Notes under the pieces: model-generated
Told to the model about the DNA's origin: nothing
Databases searched by the model: none
The model's input: the letters and a program-made list of their open reading frames with translations, nothing else
Translations under genes and position numbers: made by a program
NCBI GenBank assembly: GCA_937907165.1
Contig: CALCUH010000033.1
Span: 1-64,000 of the forward strand
DNA from: an uncultured Bacteroidales bacterium
GTDB taxonomy: Bacteria > Bacteroidota > Bacteroidia > Bacteroidales > Paludibacteraceae
Direction of reading: 5' to 3'
Length of the DNA stretch: 64,000 nt
In this document: piece after piece, positions 27,701-35,903 of the stretch
How the letters are laid out: every line of letters starts with the position of its first letter
Position numbering within the stretch: position 1 is the first letter of the stretch

Positions 27701-30700
27701 ACATACTGACATTCCCTTTACCATAGACAACGAATGTATTCTCTTTGAAAAGAGAGGATTTCACATTCAATTCTTTGCCCTTGAAATAGATAGCACCATT
27801 GTCCATGTTTTTATTGTCATAGAAATAACAATCATTGATATCAGAACTGACGTTAGTCAAACTCAAACCATTCAAACATGAGTGGAAAGAGCATTTCTCT
27901 ATAGAGACTGACACATCATTCATACCTCCGTTCACAACCACGGCATCACCCCATAGGTCTACTTCATCCAAATTACTTACCGTGAAATCAATTCCGTACA
28001 AACTAATCGCTCCGCTAACAATAGGTTGGAATACAAGCGCGTAATAATCACCAACAAAGTTCACTTTGGTTTCCGGTAATCCCGGGTGAGGAGTCTCCCC
28101 TTCGGAAGGATTCGCCGAATATCCGCCCACCAAGGAGACACACTTGTCTGTCCAATAACATAATAACTTATTACCGTAAAGGTTATAGTTCGCATAAACC
28201 GGTTTATAAGTACCTGCGGCAAAGTGAAATACGGAACCATTATCCACCTTATCTATGGCAAAAGCAAAAGCGTCATTACCCATGGCATATTCCCACGAGG
28301 AACCATCGCCCTTACCATCTGTCTTCACGTAATAGTGAACGGTTCCCTTCTCGTCCTTCGTTCCTCTCGGCTTAACAATAATATTACGAGTAAAGACTGT
28401 GTCCCAAAGACCCTCCTTACCTGCAAGAACCGTATCACACCAGATAACAGTTCCCACACTCAAATTCATAATACTGCCACCATAAATAGGATCTTCGTAA
28501 AGACCAGTTAGAACCACAGTGTCCGGGAGTGATACTACCACATTCTGAAGCCATACCTCGTATGCACCCATACATGTTGAGTCAGGACGGGCTTTCCCTC
28601 TTTGGTCAACATTCACATCCGTCACGCCTGTGTGATTATAACGGATGGACTTCCCGTTAGACAATGTATCACTCAGTAATTCGACCGTTTGAGTAAATCC
28701 GCCGTTATTCGCCAATTCAGGAACACTATCCTTGGTATATGGATAGAGTTTTTCTAGTACTTCTTTATCAAAAAAACTATCGTCACTAGATTGCCAACTT
28801 GAAGATGGTCCAGTTGAGTAGAGATTATGGGAAGAAGTCACCTTACAACCTTCCGCCACATCTATACCTCCCACACAAATGTTTCCTTCGACAAGGGCCT
28901 CGGTCGTTTCACCTCCAGTTATTAACAGACCGTCAAATATGGTATTGTGAATCATTGAGATAGTTCCATTCAAGGATAAGCCGGTGCCACCAAACGACTT
29001 GTTTTCCAAAAATGTGCAATTCGTGAACGCGACACTTTCGAAACCGCTATTATCTAAAATAGTCGTATTATGGTCAAACAGCGTAGAAGAGATCTTGAAC
29101 GAACACTTCCCCGTCGAATGGATTACACGCCCAAATTCGGCAGTTTTCAAATCGTGGAAATGGCAGTTGCTGATAATCATGTCGGCATTTGTCAAATTCA
29201 TTGCATACAGGGATGAGTCGAAGATACACTTGTCGACCGAAACAACCGCCCCTTGATCGCCTCCTTTCACTATGAATGGACATCCGGCAGCTGCCCTGAC
29301 CATCATGTTTGGAGACCAAAATTTGATACCCGACACTTTGATGGTATCAGCGGAAGCCGGTTCAAAAACAACCGAGCAATACTCGCCAGTGAACAACGTC
29401 CTGCAATCACTTTTTTCAGGATGAGGAAGAGCTCCTTCCGATGGATTAGCCGGATATCCGCCCACCAAATTGACGCTCTTATCCGTCCAAAAAGAGGAAA
29501 AACTATATCCCATGCCACCATTATAATTCACGTAAACCGGCTCATAGGTACCCGCCGCAAAATGGAAAGTGGAACCATCCTCCACTTTATCGATAGAGAA
29601 TGCGAAAGCATCATTGCCCATCGCGGATGCCCAAGAAGAGCCATCTCCCTCACCATCCGGTTTAACATAATAGTGGACATCTCCCTGTTCCTGCATTATG
29701 CCTTTCGGCAGAACGGTGATATTACGAACATAAATAGTATCTGAGACATCCTCCTTACCATTACGAACAGTATCACGCCATACGGAAGTTCCTATAGTCA
29801 ACTTGACGGTACTACTACCATGAGGGGCGTCCATATATAAGCCAGCCAAAGCGGTAGTATCCGGCAGACGTACGATCAAATATTCAAGATTTGCCTCAAA
29901 AGCGCCCTTACAGGTGGAGTCAGGACGAACCACCCCACGTTGGGCAACATCCACATCCGTCACGCCCACATGATTATACCGAATTGACATGTCTTTAGAC
30001 AATGTATCTTTCAACAAAGCGACGGTTGAGGTAAAACCACCATTATCTGCCAAATTAGGAACGCCATCCTCAGTATAAGAGAAAAGGCTTTTCACTACCT
30101 CAATAGGAGCGAAATCGTCCATATTCGGTTGCCAATTGGTCAAAAATTCCGTTGAGTAGAGATTGTGTGAAGAAGTCACCTTACAACCTTCCGCCACATC
30201 CATACCTCCCACACAAATGTTTCCTTCGACAAGGGCCTCGGTCGTTTCTCCTCCAGTTATTAACAGACCGTCAAATATGGTATTGTGAATCATTGAGATA
30301 GTTCCATTCAAGGATAAGCCGGTGCCACCAAACGACTTGTTTTCCAAAAATGTGCAATTCGTGAACGCGACACTTTCGAAACCGCTATTATCTAAAATAG
30401 TCGTATTATGGTCAAACAGCGTAGAAGAGATCTTGAACGAACACTTCCCCGTCGAATGGATTACACGCCCAAATTCGGCAGTTTTCAAATCGTGGAAATG
30501 GCAGTTGCTGATAATCATGTCGGCATTTGTCAAATTCATTGCATACAGGGATGAGTCGAAGATACACTTGTCGACCGAAACAACCGCCCCTTGATCGCCT
30601 CCTTTCACTATGAATGGACATCCGGCAGCTGCCCTGACCATCATGTTTGGAGACCAAAATTTGATACCCGACACTTTGATGGTATCAGCGGAAGCCGGTT

Positions 30701-33700
30701 CAAAAACAACCGAGCAATACTCGCCAGTGAACAACGTCCTGCAATCACTTTTTTCAGGATGAGGAAGAGCTCCTTCCGATGGATTAGCCGGATATCCGCC
30801 CACCAAATTGACGCTCTTATCCGTCCAAAAAGAGGAAAAACTATATCCCATGCCACCATTATAATTCACGTAAACCGGCTCATAGGTACCCGCCGCAAAA
30901 TGGAAAGTGGAACCATCCTCCACTTTATCGATAGAGAATGCGAAAGCATCATTGCCCATCGCGGATGCCCAAGAAGAACCATCTCCCTCACCATCCGGTT
31001 TAACATAATAATTCTTCTTTTTATCCGGATTAGGAAGAACATTGACATTCCTTCTTTTTACAATCCTATGGCCATCCTCTTGATTTATTCTCTCGCTTTC
31101 CCAAACATTTTCACCGACCTTAGTAAATTTTTGATCGCCTATAGTCTGGTTAGCGAAAATGGTAGTGTCAGGAAATTCCGTAAGTTCCAATACGCCGGAT
31201 AACTCATAAGCGCCCGGACAAGTCATAAGGTGACGAGCCTTACCGGTTTGATCATATCCGAGACCGCGAGGAACACGGAAAGTAGTGTTGTTAGAGATGA
31301 CATCCGTAAGAATTTTTATCGTCTTGGTGAATCCCCCGTTATTCTTCGCCAAATATCGGTTCTCCGAATTCTCCATGATTTTGGTCAGTTCATAATCCGT
31401 AAGAGCGAGATTCCCCTGATTAACGGACATAGCATCTATATAGCTCGTAAATGGATATATGTTATAAGACGCCATAATGGATTCTTTCAGGACTTCACCC
31501 ATAATGCGCAAAGTGTCATAAATGATATTACTTCTTAAAAAATATGTGTTGCCTTCCGATAATTCCATAGCGCCCACCGTGGAATTTTCCACAACATGAA
31601 GTCTTTTTTCGTTCGCAATGTCGCTAATCTCTTCCACCGTGGAATTCTCAACCACATAATTATAGTCAGACACCCTCATAATTCCAGCAATGTAACTAGA
31701 TTCCACTTTGAATGTGTCATCTGACATTCCATCCAAATATAAAGGGCTCATAGAGCTCTGCTCTATATTACAATTAATAATCGAACCGGAGCATTTATAA
31801 GTCATTACACCTCCATGCGTTTGGTTGAACTTACAATTCTCCATTGTAAAGGTCGCAGGAACCTTACCATCAGTTTCGAATAAGACTGCCGATGTATAGC
31901 TATTATATGGCGCATTACTCTCAAATTCGATGCCCTTAATTGTGCAATGTCCAGGAGTTAAAAAACGCATATAAATGAGATTCCTAGGTAGAACGTTTGT
32001 TCCCTCAACATCAACATACTCTCCTTTAAATATGGTGTGGTGTGATGTGTCCGGTTCATCACTATCGTCTTTCGCATCTTTAGAATATCCTCCAATGATA
32101 TTGATAGGGCTGAAATTACAGAAAGTTTTTGAGGAGTACATGCCCGGCACATCTCTCAGAACGCCTTCCTTCGTCGGACTATACACACCTTCCGCTATAT
32201 GGAAAGTAGCCCCCTCGTCCACCATACTAAAGGCGGCGGCGAAATCCTTTTTATTCATGGGACTTGCCCACGAAGAGCCATCGCCATTACCATTCTCCTT
32301 AACATAATAATGGAGTTTATTGCTCTTGTCAGCGGTTCCTTTCGGAAGGACAGTAATGTTACGGACATAAATGATATTCTTGTATATCACTCCATCTCCC
32401 CCAACCGTATCTCTACGTACATAATTACCGATTCCCAAATTCAAATCCTTGACTCTATGCGCATAGTCATTGTAAGATCCAGGATATACTATGGTATCGG
32501 AGAGATAAACGATCTCATCCGCAAGTCCGCTCTCGTATGCGCCCATACAAGTTTTCGCCTCTCTCTTTTTTCCGCGCTGATCCACGTCAATATTGCTTCC
32601 CGCCCCTCGGTCAAAACGAATGGATATGTCATCTTCATTCAAAAAGTCCGACCACACCGACACGGTCTTTGTAAATCCGCCATTGTCAGCAAAATTAGGG
32701 ACATCGACAGTATAATCAAGAATTTTCTTAATGTTTTCCTCTGGAGCCAATATGTCGCTCTTCGAATTTTTCCACGTAATCTCTACGCCATCCGAGATGA
32801 GATTCGCATAAGATTTCACACTATAATCACCCACAGAAAAACTTTTCAGAAAAATATTTCCTTCCAGATACAATTCATCGTCACCCCCATTACCACCGTT
32901 TAGGAAAAGATTAGACGATAACATCGTATTATTTATTAATGAAAGATTTCGACCATTAAAAGAAAAAATAACATCCGCAAATGTGCAATTCGTAAAGACA
33001 GAGTTTTCCACATCACTTAAGTATGAAGAACAATAGTTGTTCCTAAAAGTAGAAGAGGAGACATTCAGACGATTCACCCCCAAACATGATAAACTTCCCA
33101 TTATCAGAGAAGGATAATTAGAAAAAGTGCAATTCTTAACATCCACATCTATCCATTTCCCGCTAACATACAGACCAGCGACAGAATCGAAAGTGCACTT
33201 ATCGACAGACAACACAAAATTTTTTGAGTTCTCAGACACATACACAGAAATTTTGGATGAAGTCGAACACCTAAATTTAATTCCAGAGACCTTCACCGTA
33301 TCTCCCCATGGTATTTCATATACTATACCATAAGCATTCCCCTCAAAAATGGTGACGTGTTTTTTAGGATTGGCAACCTCGCCTTCCGAAGGGTCGGAAG
33401 AATATCCGCCCACTATGTTAACAGGCGTTTGTGTCCAAAAACAAGGAAGATCTTCGTAAGATCCATACACAGGGGTGTAAACACCCTCGGCGATGTGGAA
33501 GGAAGAACCACTCTCCACCTTGTCAAACGAAAAGGAAAAAGCCTTATTACCCATGGCATTCGCCCATGACGAACCGTCTCCGTCTCCATTTTCCTTCACG
33601 TAATAATGGATATGACCACGTTTGTCCACTTGGGGGTTCGGCAAAACAAAAATATGGTGTTTGAACTCCTGCTCCGATTCGTCCTCGCTCTCCACAAATT

Positions 33701-33920
33701 CCCCGATTTCATGAAAAACTTTTCCATTGGGCAAAGTTTCTCCTATTTTCACAAATTGTGTGTCCGCATTAATAGTTTTCGGTGCGGGCTTGTGTAAAAT
33801 GGTTGTTCCATTAGTAGAAAATCCATTCGTATCTGATATGACAGACCCTCTCGCATTGAAATTAAACAATGAAACCAAACATGATACAAAAATAACCTTT
33901 AACGTCTTCATCGTTAACAC
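21777..33920 (-). CDS. Giant T9SS type B surface protein with nine beta-helix cassettes (triad 1)
   Basis: 4047 aa from the first ATG; the start MKTLKVIFVSCLVS at 33911 gives the better signal peptide. Nine tandem cassettes of about 430-446 aa follow. Each opens with a HYYVKENGDGDGSSWxxAMG-like motif and FHxAEGxYxP, continues through a right-handed parallel beta-helix (CxFxxN, SxNCxF, NxTxxG), and closes with DQRGxxRpxxTCxGAYE. A linker with DTxxxxG...WxDT...RNIxVLPxG leads to the next. The eighth cassette has a degenerate opening (CYVTVEGANSMTGADWDNA). The C-terminus is a type B sorting domain (IPTTFTPYTVDGKNDFF, IYDRYG, GWDG, GVYIYVLI). Probably a repetitive surface adhesin or glycan binder; no catalytic residues were identified. 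Cassettes 3 and 4 share an almost identical block (separate entries). Confidence 0.92.
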   Translation of the reverse strand: MLTMKTLKVIFVSCLVSLFNFNARGSVISDTNGFSTNGTTILHKPAPKTINADTQFVKIGETLPNGKVFHEIGEFVESEDESEQEFKHHIFVLPNPQVDKRGHIHYYVKENGDGDGSSWANAMGNKAFSFSFDKVESGSSFHIAEGVYTPVYGSYEDLPCFWTQTPVNIVGGYSSDPSEGEVANPKKHVTIFEGNAYGIVYEIPWGDTVKVSGIKFRCSTSSKISVYVSENSKNFVLSVDKCTFDSVAGLYVSGKWIDVDVKNCTFSNYPSLIMGSLSCLGVNRLNVSSSTFRNNYCSSYLSDVENSVFTNCTFADVIFSFNGRNLSLINNTMLSSNLFLNGGNGGDDELYLEGNIFLKSFSVGDYSVKSYANLISDGVEITWKNSKSDILAPEENIKKILDYTVDVPNFADNGGFTKTVSVWSDFLNEDDISIRFDRGAGSNIDVDQRGKKREAKTCMGAYESGLADEIVYLSDTIVYPGSYNDYAHRVKDLNLGIGNYVRRDTVGGDGVIYKNIIYVRNITVLPKGTADKSNKLHYYVKENGNGDGSSWASPMNKKDFAAAFSMVDEGATFHIAEGVYSPTKEGVLRDVPGMYSSKTFCNFSPINIIGGYSKDAKDDSDEPDTSHHTIFKGEYVDVEGTNVLPRNLIYMRFLTPGHCTIKGIEFESNAPYNSYTSAVLFETDGKVPATFTMENCKFNQTHGGVMTYKCSGSIINCNIEQSSMSPLYLDGMSDDTFKVESSYIAGIMRVSDYNYVVENSTVEEISDIANEKRLHVVENSTVGAMELSEGNTYFLRSNIIYDTLRIMGEVLKESIMASYNIYPFTSYIDAMSVNQGNLALTDYELTKIMENSENRYLAKNNGGFTKTIKILTDVISNNTTFRVPRGLGYDQTGKARHLMTCPGAYELSGVLELTEFPDTTIFANQTIGDQKFTKVGENVWESERINQEDGHRIVKRRNVNVLPNPDKKKNYYVKPDGEGDGSSWASAMGNDAFAFSIDKVEDGSTFHFAAGTYEPVYVNYNGGMGYSFSSFWTDKSVNLVGGYPANPSEGALPHPEKSDCRTLFTGEYCSVVFEPASADTIKVSGIKFWSPNMMVRAAAGCPFIVKGGDQGAVVSVDKCIFDSSLYAMNLTNADMIISNCHFHDLKTAEFGRVIHSTGKCSFKISSTLFDHNTTILDNSGFESVAFTNCTFLENKSFGGTGLSLNGTISMIHNTIFDGLLITGGETTEALVEGNICVGGMDVAEGCKVTSSHNLYSTEFLTNWQPNMDDFAPIEVVKSLFSYTEDGVPNLADNGGFTSTVALLKDTLSKDMSIRYNHVGVTDVDVAQRGVVRPDSTCKGAFEANLEYLIVRLPDTTALAGLYMDAPHGSSTVKLTIGTSVWRDTVRNGKEDVSDTIYVRNITVLPKGIMQEQGDVHYYVKPDGEGDGSSWASAMGNDAFAFSIDKVEDGSTFHFAAGTYEPVYVNYNGGMGYSFSSFWTDKSVNLVGGYPANPSEGALPHPEKSDCRTLFTGEYCSVVFEPASADTIKVSGIKFWSPNMMVRAAAGCPFIVKGGDQGAVVSVDKCIFDSSLYAMNLTNADMIISNCHFHDLKTAEFGRVIHSTGKCSFKISSTLFDHNTTILDNSGFESVAFTNCTFLENKSFGGTGLSLNGTISMIHNTIFDGLLITGGETTEALVEGNICVGGIDVAEGCKVTSSHNLYSTGPSSSWQSSDDSFFDKEVLEKLYPYTKDSVPELANNGGFTQTVELLSDTLSNGKSIRYNHTGVTDVNVDQRGKARPDSTCMGAYEVWLQNVVVSLPDTVVLTGLYEDPIYGGSIMNLSVGTVIWCDTVLAGKEGLWDTVFTRNIIVKPRGTKDEKGTVHYYVKTDGKGDGSSWEYAMGNDAFAFAIDKVDNGSVFHFAAGTYKPVYANYNLYGNKLLCYWTDKCVSLVGGYSANPSEGETPHPGLPETKVNFVGDYYALVFQPIVSGAISLYGIDFTVSNLDEVDLWGDAVVVNGGMNDVSVSIEKCSFHSCLNGLSLTNVSSDINDCYFYDNKNMDNGAIYFKGKELNVKSSLFKENTFVVYGKGNVSMSNCTFLGNTFGVDIADTLLFVNNTVFDNLSILGLNLVSDIIGNLCVDGLDVENVGGITSSYNILSDDETYSWSSKKDTIVSGKMLKDVLAYEGDDPLLADNGGFTQCVALLSDTLTDGTSLRFIRTGVTNVKVDQRGKTRPDSTCVGSFEFGFTKIHIRLGDTTAYAGIYKDERHGGNSSTLKIGTTSWCDTVFRQQEDGYDTIFTRKIIVLPRGIMDAEGNYHYYVKENGAGDGSSWDAAMGSSAFAFAFDKVENNATFHIAEGIYYPITSIDGTRVYRSDKLVNLVGGYSALTTNENVVRNISSYSTKLTGNYGSLSKVVELNLPSQGEAKFCGIVFEEVGASKNGDEAALMITSNGATFTLDSCTFNRAKCGVIVNGCSGIISNCSFTGTESYGESDEEPLWVDDGIIFRNPKGEILQIISSSFIKDKKCIDGCGSLILKNSTIAQSGEEAIVSHIYLNNDAKYVMENNTILSGGIAFFEGYEYSLVGNIVGSTLGLSNGSITSSHNVFVAGTSAILSQSGNMGLAADEFVSLFDGGSSYTLTKAKNGTYYVGLVIDELPSGSSIRFPLSETSVEIDQRGAKRHSLCCAGAYELGCPSITHLYDDLVVHMGEKLKDEEKKIDTTFSSIGRYEWTNTYASGKDAECMEDYAYVVSVLPNPMKDEMGGLHYYVKENGKGDGSSWENAMGSAAFAYSIDKVEDGSTFHIAEGVYNPIYDGPGYANSDNRSAKSFYTTKLVNIIGGYSKDEKDLAALPDSSHHTIFEGAEDNLVSGIHTSVHVLSYCPTSNGHFSVENIDFRKSVGYRSTYGIVRIAPEEDVNVDFSFNHCNFYDCEGGIVSQNCGGSLRYCQFECKNGRQSVLFTGTAQDSVVIEYSYLGTGCSISDYNYRITNSTIYRLIEENGNDASINGLVENSTIVGLEAGASRSRTFNGNIFYGGIQFIGNAEMNTTSSYNIYPVEVTLSFIDKETDMWLEQNDYFFLLENDSSTLVSAKNGGYTKTIALKSELLPDERSIRYIRNGVTTAEKDQRGVQRPVYTCRGAYEFGCIPDTTKIDGRTRTYVAGRIPGRYSDTTSLIGPNGCPSEIITSYMMLPPDSTVCYVTVEGANSMTGADWDNAMSAELFAYSLLYAENTRVYHLAEGMYVPLLDKEGNIPTDLSKRLFYTNRAVSMYGGYTNRAKEGYVQNLKENFTCLGDTLKKNQDNVFLAEISSNTADTIYLNGIEFSSAKKSVQNPGSGEGAAVVVKASNNGFVTRIENCTFTNSNDGLFVEKGTQIISNANFTDNSHAGIALQGSYKGEIRIESSSFLRNGCGFLGDIDSGKCVVRNSTFYNRKASIDLSGSHADSVYLLMEYNTVWGDTLNMSDLTFAGKGNIFGSVMKAKGWSIDEGDLSYNLCLDSYDRNDFKGNNWFISKDEFLSVLDLNESYQPLLWNKNGDCYTSLIKLKADTSSENILLRLPVLQQGDKDQSGSSRLLLTCPGSYELWVIHDTVNVGESKYGITFSQIGISKMEKDGIKYEVVVRPNLSLKSYYVKTNGEGDGSSWAKAMGSSDFEWFFPQAKDGSTFHVAEGTYSFSDNLSTDKLLNIIGGYPENITDVSVSADPVSYVESTIFKGTSNGYIISFSQCNSGAVSISGLSFEDGDGHVSVASASAHLSLVLENCRFANASQRALSIDSSSANIRGCLFENDSVGISFAGRANDSLSLYSVTFSGSSVGVSVQDSPSSVRISNSTFLGDDALSVDFKDASSTSRCYLYNNTIMDGLFIPSAGSHELIGNIFGAPVSVKSVSNSDKVSVESRYNVYLESSKNGEDWDNSTDIVVHDDTLRAVFGVDPSGSYELSPCGITKVLVLADDVLPSGVSLRFSLTEAMVTDDQCGKTRKPRTCRGAYELTKRVSEMKIPTTFTPYTVDGKNDFFMIDYEVYIYDRYGHLVTHSMNGWDGTYSGEMADPGVYIYVLIDPEGGNRKGTVELYKVK
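28813..29672 (-). repeat. Near-identical block, copy A (cassette 4)
   Basis: This 860-bp block matches 30151-31010 at an offset of exactly 1338. By eye there are five differences (near 28835, 28838, 28863, 28911 and 29640), and 728 bases from 28912 to 29639 are identical. It encodes most of a beta-helix cassette. Confidence 0.9.
30151..31010 (-). repeat. Near-identical block, copy B (cassette 3)
   Basis: Partner of 28813-29672. The flanking cassette sequence on both sides diverges at once, so the block is either a recent duplication of a cassette or recent gene conversion between neighbours. Confidence 0.9.
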
Positions 33921-34125
33921 ATTTTATTTCGTCGTCTTGTTCCGCATAACTTAAATTCACAGATAATCATCGACCATTTTTCTCGAATTCCTCGGTTTTC
34001 CCAATCGAAGAACCTACCCCATTGCTTTCTAAACTCAACCGTCGAACTATCCCTAGATCACTAATACTCACAAATCCTTTTGTAACAGCGGAACTTGACT
34101 TGATTAACTGTCAAAAAAATTTTCG

Positions 34126-34133
34126 CAAAGATA
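34126..34133 (-). promoter_or_regulatory. -7 box upstream of the giant gene
   Basis: Minus strand TATCTTTG, an exact TAnnTTTG match, 206 bases upstream of the giant gene. A -33 TTTG at good spacing is not evident. The 33921-34225 gap holds nothing else I can support. Confidence 0.4.
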
Positions 34134-34225
34134 GCATTTTTATCATCAAAACCGACACTGACCATTCTCAATAATCTAAAACAATAGGTTTTAATGACAT
34201 CTTTTCCGAAAAAACAGAGGATTTT

Positions 34226-35284
34226 TCACTTATAAGATCGGATCCTAACATCGATTCCGCTCCCTTCCAACAAATTCACCACCTGATTCACATCCGTATC
34301 CCCATAATGATATGGGAAAAGGGCCTTAGGTTTTATAGTTTTCGCGGCACTCACCACCTGCTCTACCGACATCGTGTAGGGCAAATTGCATGGTAAGAAA
34401 GCCACATCGACTCCTTCTAATTTTTTCATCTCGGGGGTCTCCTCCGTGTCACCAGCGATATAGATACGGAAACCCTCTATCGTCAGCACATAACCATTAT
34501 CACGTCCTTTCGGATGAAATTGGAGTTTCTCCTTTGTTGTGTTATAGGCTGGTACCGCATTGATTTTTATTGTCTTCGACAAGGTCTTCTTCCCTCCATT
34601 CTTCATGGACTCACCCTTTCCGCCAAGGATTTCATTGCTTTTTTGATTGGCGATGAGAATTGTCCCTTCCTTGGTGAGCTGACAGATAGCCAACGAATCC
34701 AAATGATCAAAATGCTCGTGGGTGACGAGGATATAGTCCGCCTTAGGCATGGTGGTGAAATCGGTAGCCGGAGCCACACCGGTCGTCACAGGGTCGACAT
34801 AAAGCCACTTGTCGCCTATCTTCATCCTTATGCTGCCGTGCTTGATGCTATAGATATAGATGGATGTTCCTTCTTTTGTGGAGAAGAGATCCACAGTTTC
34901 AGTAGTCGTCGGTTTACCCGCCTTCGACCAACCAATGATACCGCTGTTCAACTCCACGATCTGATAACCCTTCTTCACAAGAACGTCCGCCGCCATCTTG
35001 CTACGTCTGCCGCTTCTGCAATAGATTGCCAACAACTTCCCCTTAGGCAAGGTAGCCAACGAACGGCTCTCGAAATCGGGCTTGCGCACATCTATGTTGA
35101 TTGCGTCGGCGATATGACCCGTTGCGTACTCTTCGGCAGACCTCACATCGAGGCGCACGACATTGGCGTCGGCTATCACCTGACTGAACTCTTCTACCTC
35201 CACACTCTTATAGCCCTTTGTTTGGGCGACGCAACTAACCAAACCGCAGAACAAAGCGGCGATAATAACTGAAAATGGTTTCAT
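34226..35284 (-). CDS. Rhodanese/metallo-beta-lactamase-fold fusion lipoprotein
   Basis: 352 aa. A signal sequence with a possible lipobox (LVSC, Cys at about 18) is followed by a rhodanese domain (about 27-125). Its active-site loop CRSGRRS carries the persulfide Cys. A metallo-beta-lactamase fold of the UlaG/UPF0173 type (about 140-352) follows: THEHFDHLD gives the HxHxDH metal site, AGDTEETPE a further Asp, and PYHYGDTD a last His. Such pairs handle persulfide or glutathione-type sulfur compounds in some bacteria, but the UlaG-like half leaves the substrate open. Exported, probably attached to a membrane facing the periplasm. Monocistronic on the minus strand. Confidence 0.85.
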   Translation of the reverse strand: MKPFSVIIAALFCGLVSCVAQTKGYKSVEVEEFSQVIADANVVRLDVRSAEEYATGHIADAINIDVRKPDFESRSLATLPKGKLLAIYCRSGRRSKMAADVLVKKGYQIVELNSGIIGWSKAGKPTTTETVDLFSTKEGTSIYIYSIKHGSIRMKIGDKWLYVDPVTTGVAPATDFTTMPKADYILVTHEHFDHLDSLAICQLTKEGTILIANQKSNEILGGKGESMKNGGKKTLSKTIKINAVPAYNTTKEKLQFHPKGRDNGYVLTIEGFRIYIAGDTEETPEMKKLEGVDVAFLPCNLPYTMSVEQVVSAAKTIKPKALFPYHYGDTDVNQVVNLLEGSGIDVRIRSYK

Positions 35285-35345
35285 AAGACGTTTTTCTAAA
35301 ATTCACGGTTGTAAAGATAATACATTAAACCGGTTCGACATTCCC

Positions 35346-35903
35346 TCACTCTACACTTTTCACACGAATGGTATTCCAAAAACCTTCAAAAGTATTCAAC
35401 TTAATCGTGTCTCCCACATCATATTTGTAGTACGTGTTCGAATCCACAGTAACCTTACGGCTCGCTCCATGCATCGGTTGAACTTTATATTTATAGATGG
35501 TATGATGAGAGCCACGATAATTATGTTCTTCTCTATACTTCATCAAAAGCCTCACATCCGTCACGGATTCCTTCCGCTCCCCCAAACAGTTGTCCGTGAA
35601 ATTGAACACAAAGACAACCACCAGAACCGTAGATATCGACGAGAGGAGCACATTGATTTTGGGAATAACACCACCGGACTTCATGAAACGGAAAGACAAA
35701 TAAAAGGAGAGCAAGGCAACGAACGCATGGAAAAGCCAAAACGTCAGAGGCAACGGACGCCATTGGACAATGGTGCTCATAAGGTAGACTTGTATGAACA
35801 AGACGAGAAAAAGAAATAGCGATATCGCCCCTACAATCCACCCAAGCATTCCCTCTCTGTCGGCTCTTCCTTTTCGGGTTTCACCATCTCTTAACATAAC
35901 CAC
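35346..35903 (-). CDS. Small membrane protein with a beta-rich C-terminal domain
   Basis: 185 aa. A charged N-terminus is followed by three hydrophobic segments (about 23-45, 53-70 and 80-102), then a soluble domain of about 80 residues with YKYKVQPMHG and YYKYDVGDTIKLNTFEG. The C-terminal part recalls DUF3592-like domains, in which a short beta unit follows membrane helices, but the match is not firm. The cysteine in TDNCLGE may face the periplasm. It lies 61 bases upstream of the rhodanese-fusion gene in the same orientation. Function unknown. Confidence 0.7.
   Translation of the reverse strand: MVMLRDGETRKGRADREGMLGWIVGAISLFLFLVLFIQVYLMSTIVQWRPLPLTFWLFHAFVALLSFYLSFRFMKSGGVIPKINVLLSSISTVLVVVFVFNFTDNCLGERKESVTDVRLLMKYREEHNYRGSHHTIYKYKVQPMHGASRKVTVDSNTYYKYDVGDTIKLNTFEGFWNTIRVKSVE

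Larger units (their letters stand above)
23090..33610 (-). repeat. Nine-fold cassette array inside the giant gene
   Basis: The opening YYVK motif recurs near 33600, 32304, 31005, 29665, 28327, 27018, 25680, 24395 and 23103. The period is 1.29-1.34 kb. Two spacings are 1338 bases and one is 1340. Sequence identity between most cassettes is low at DNA level, apart from the pair described separately. Confidence 0.85.

Noticed and set aside
21900..33620. Repeat periodicity in the giant gene as a possible CRISPR array
   Set aside because: The period is about 1.3 kb, within one continuous coding frame, and the motifs are protein-level. There are no short direct repeats with spacers anywhere in the window.
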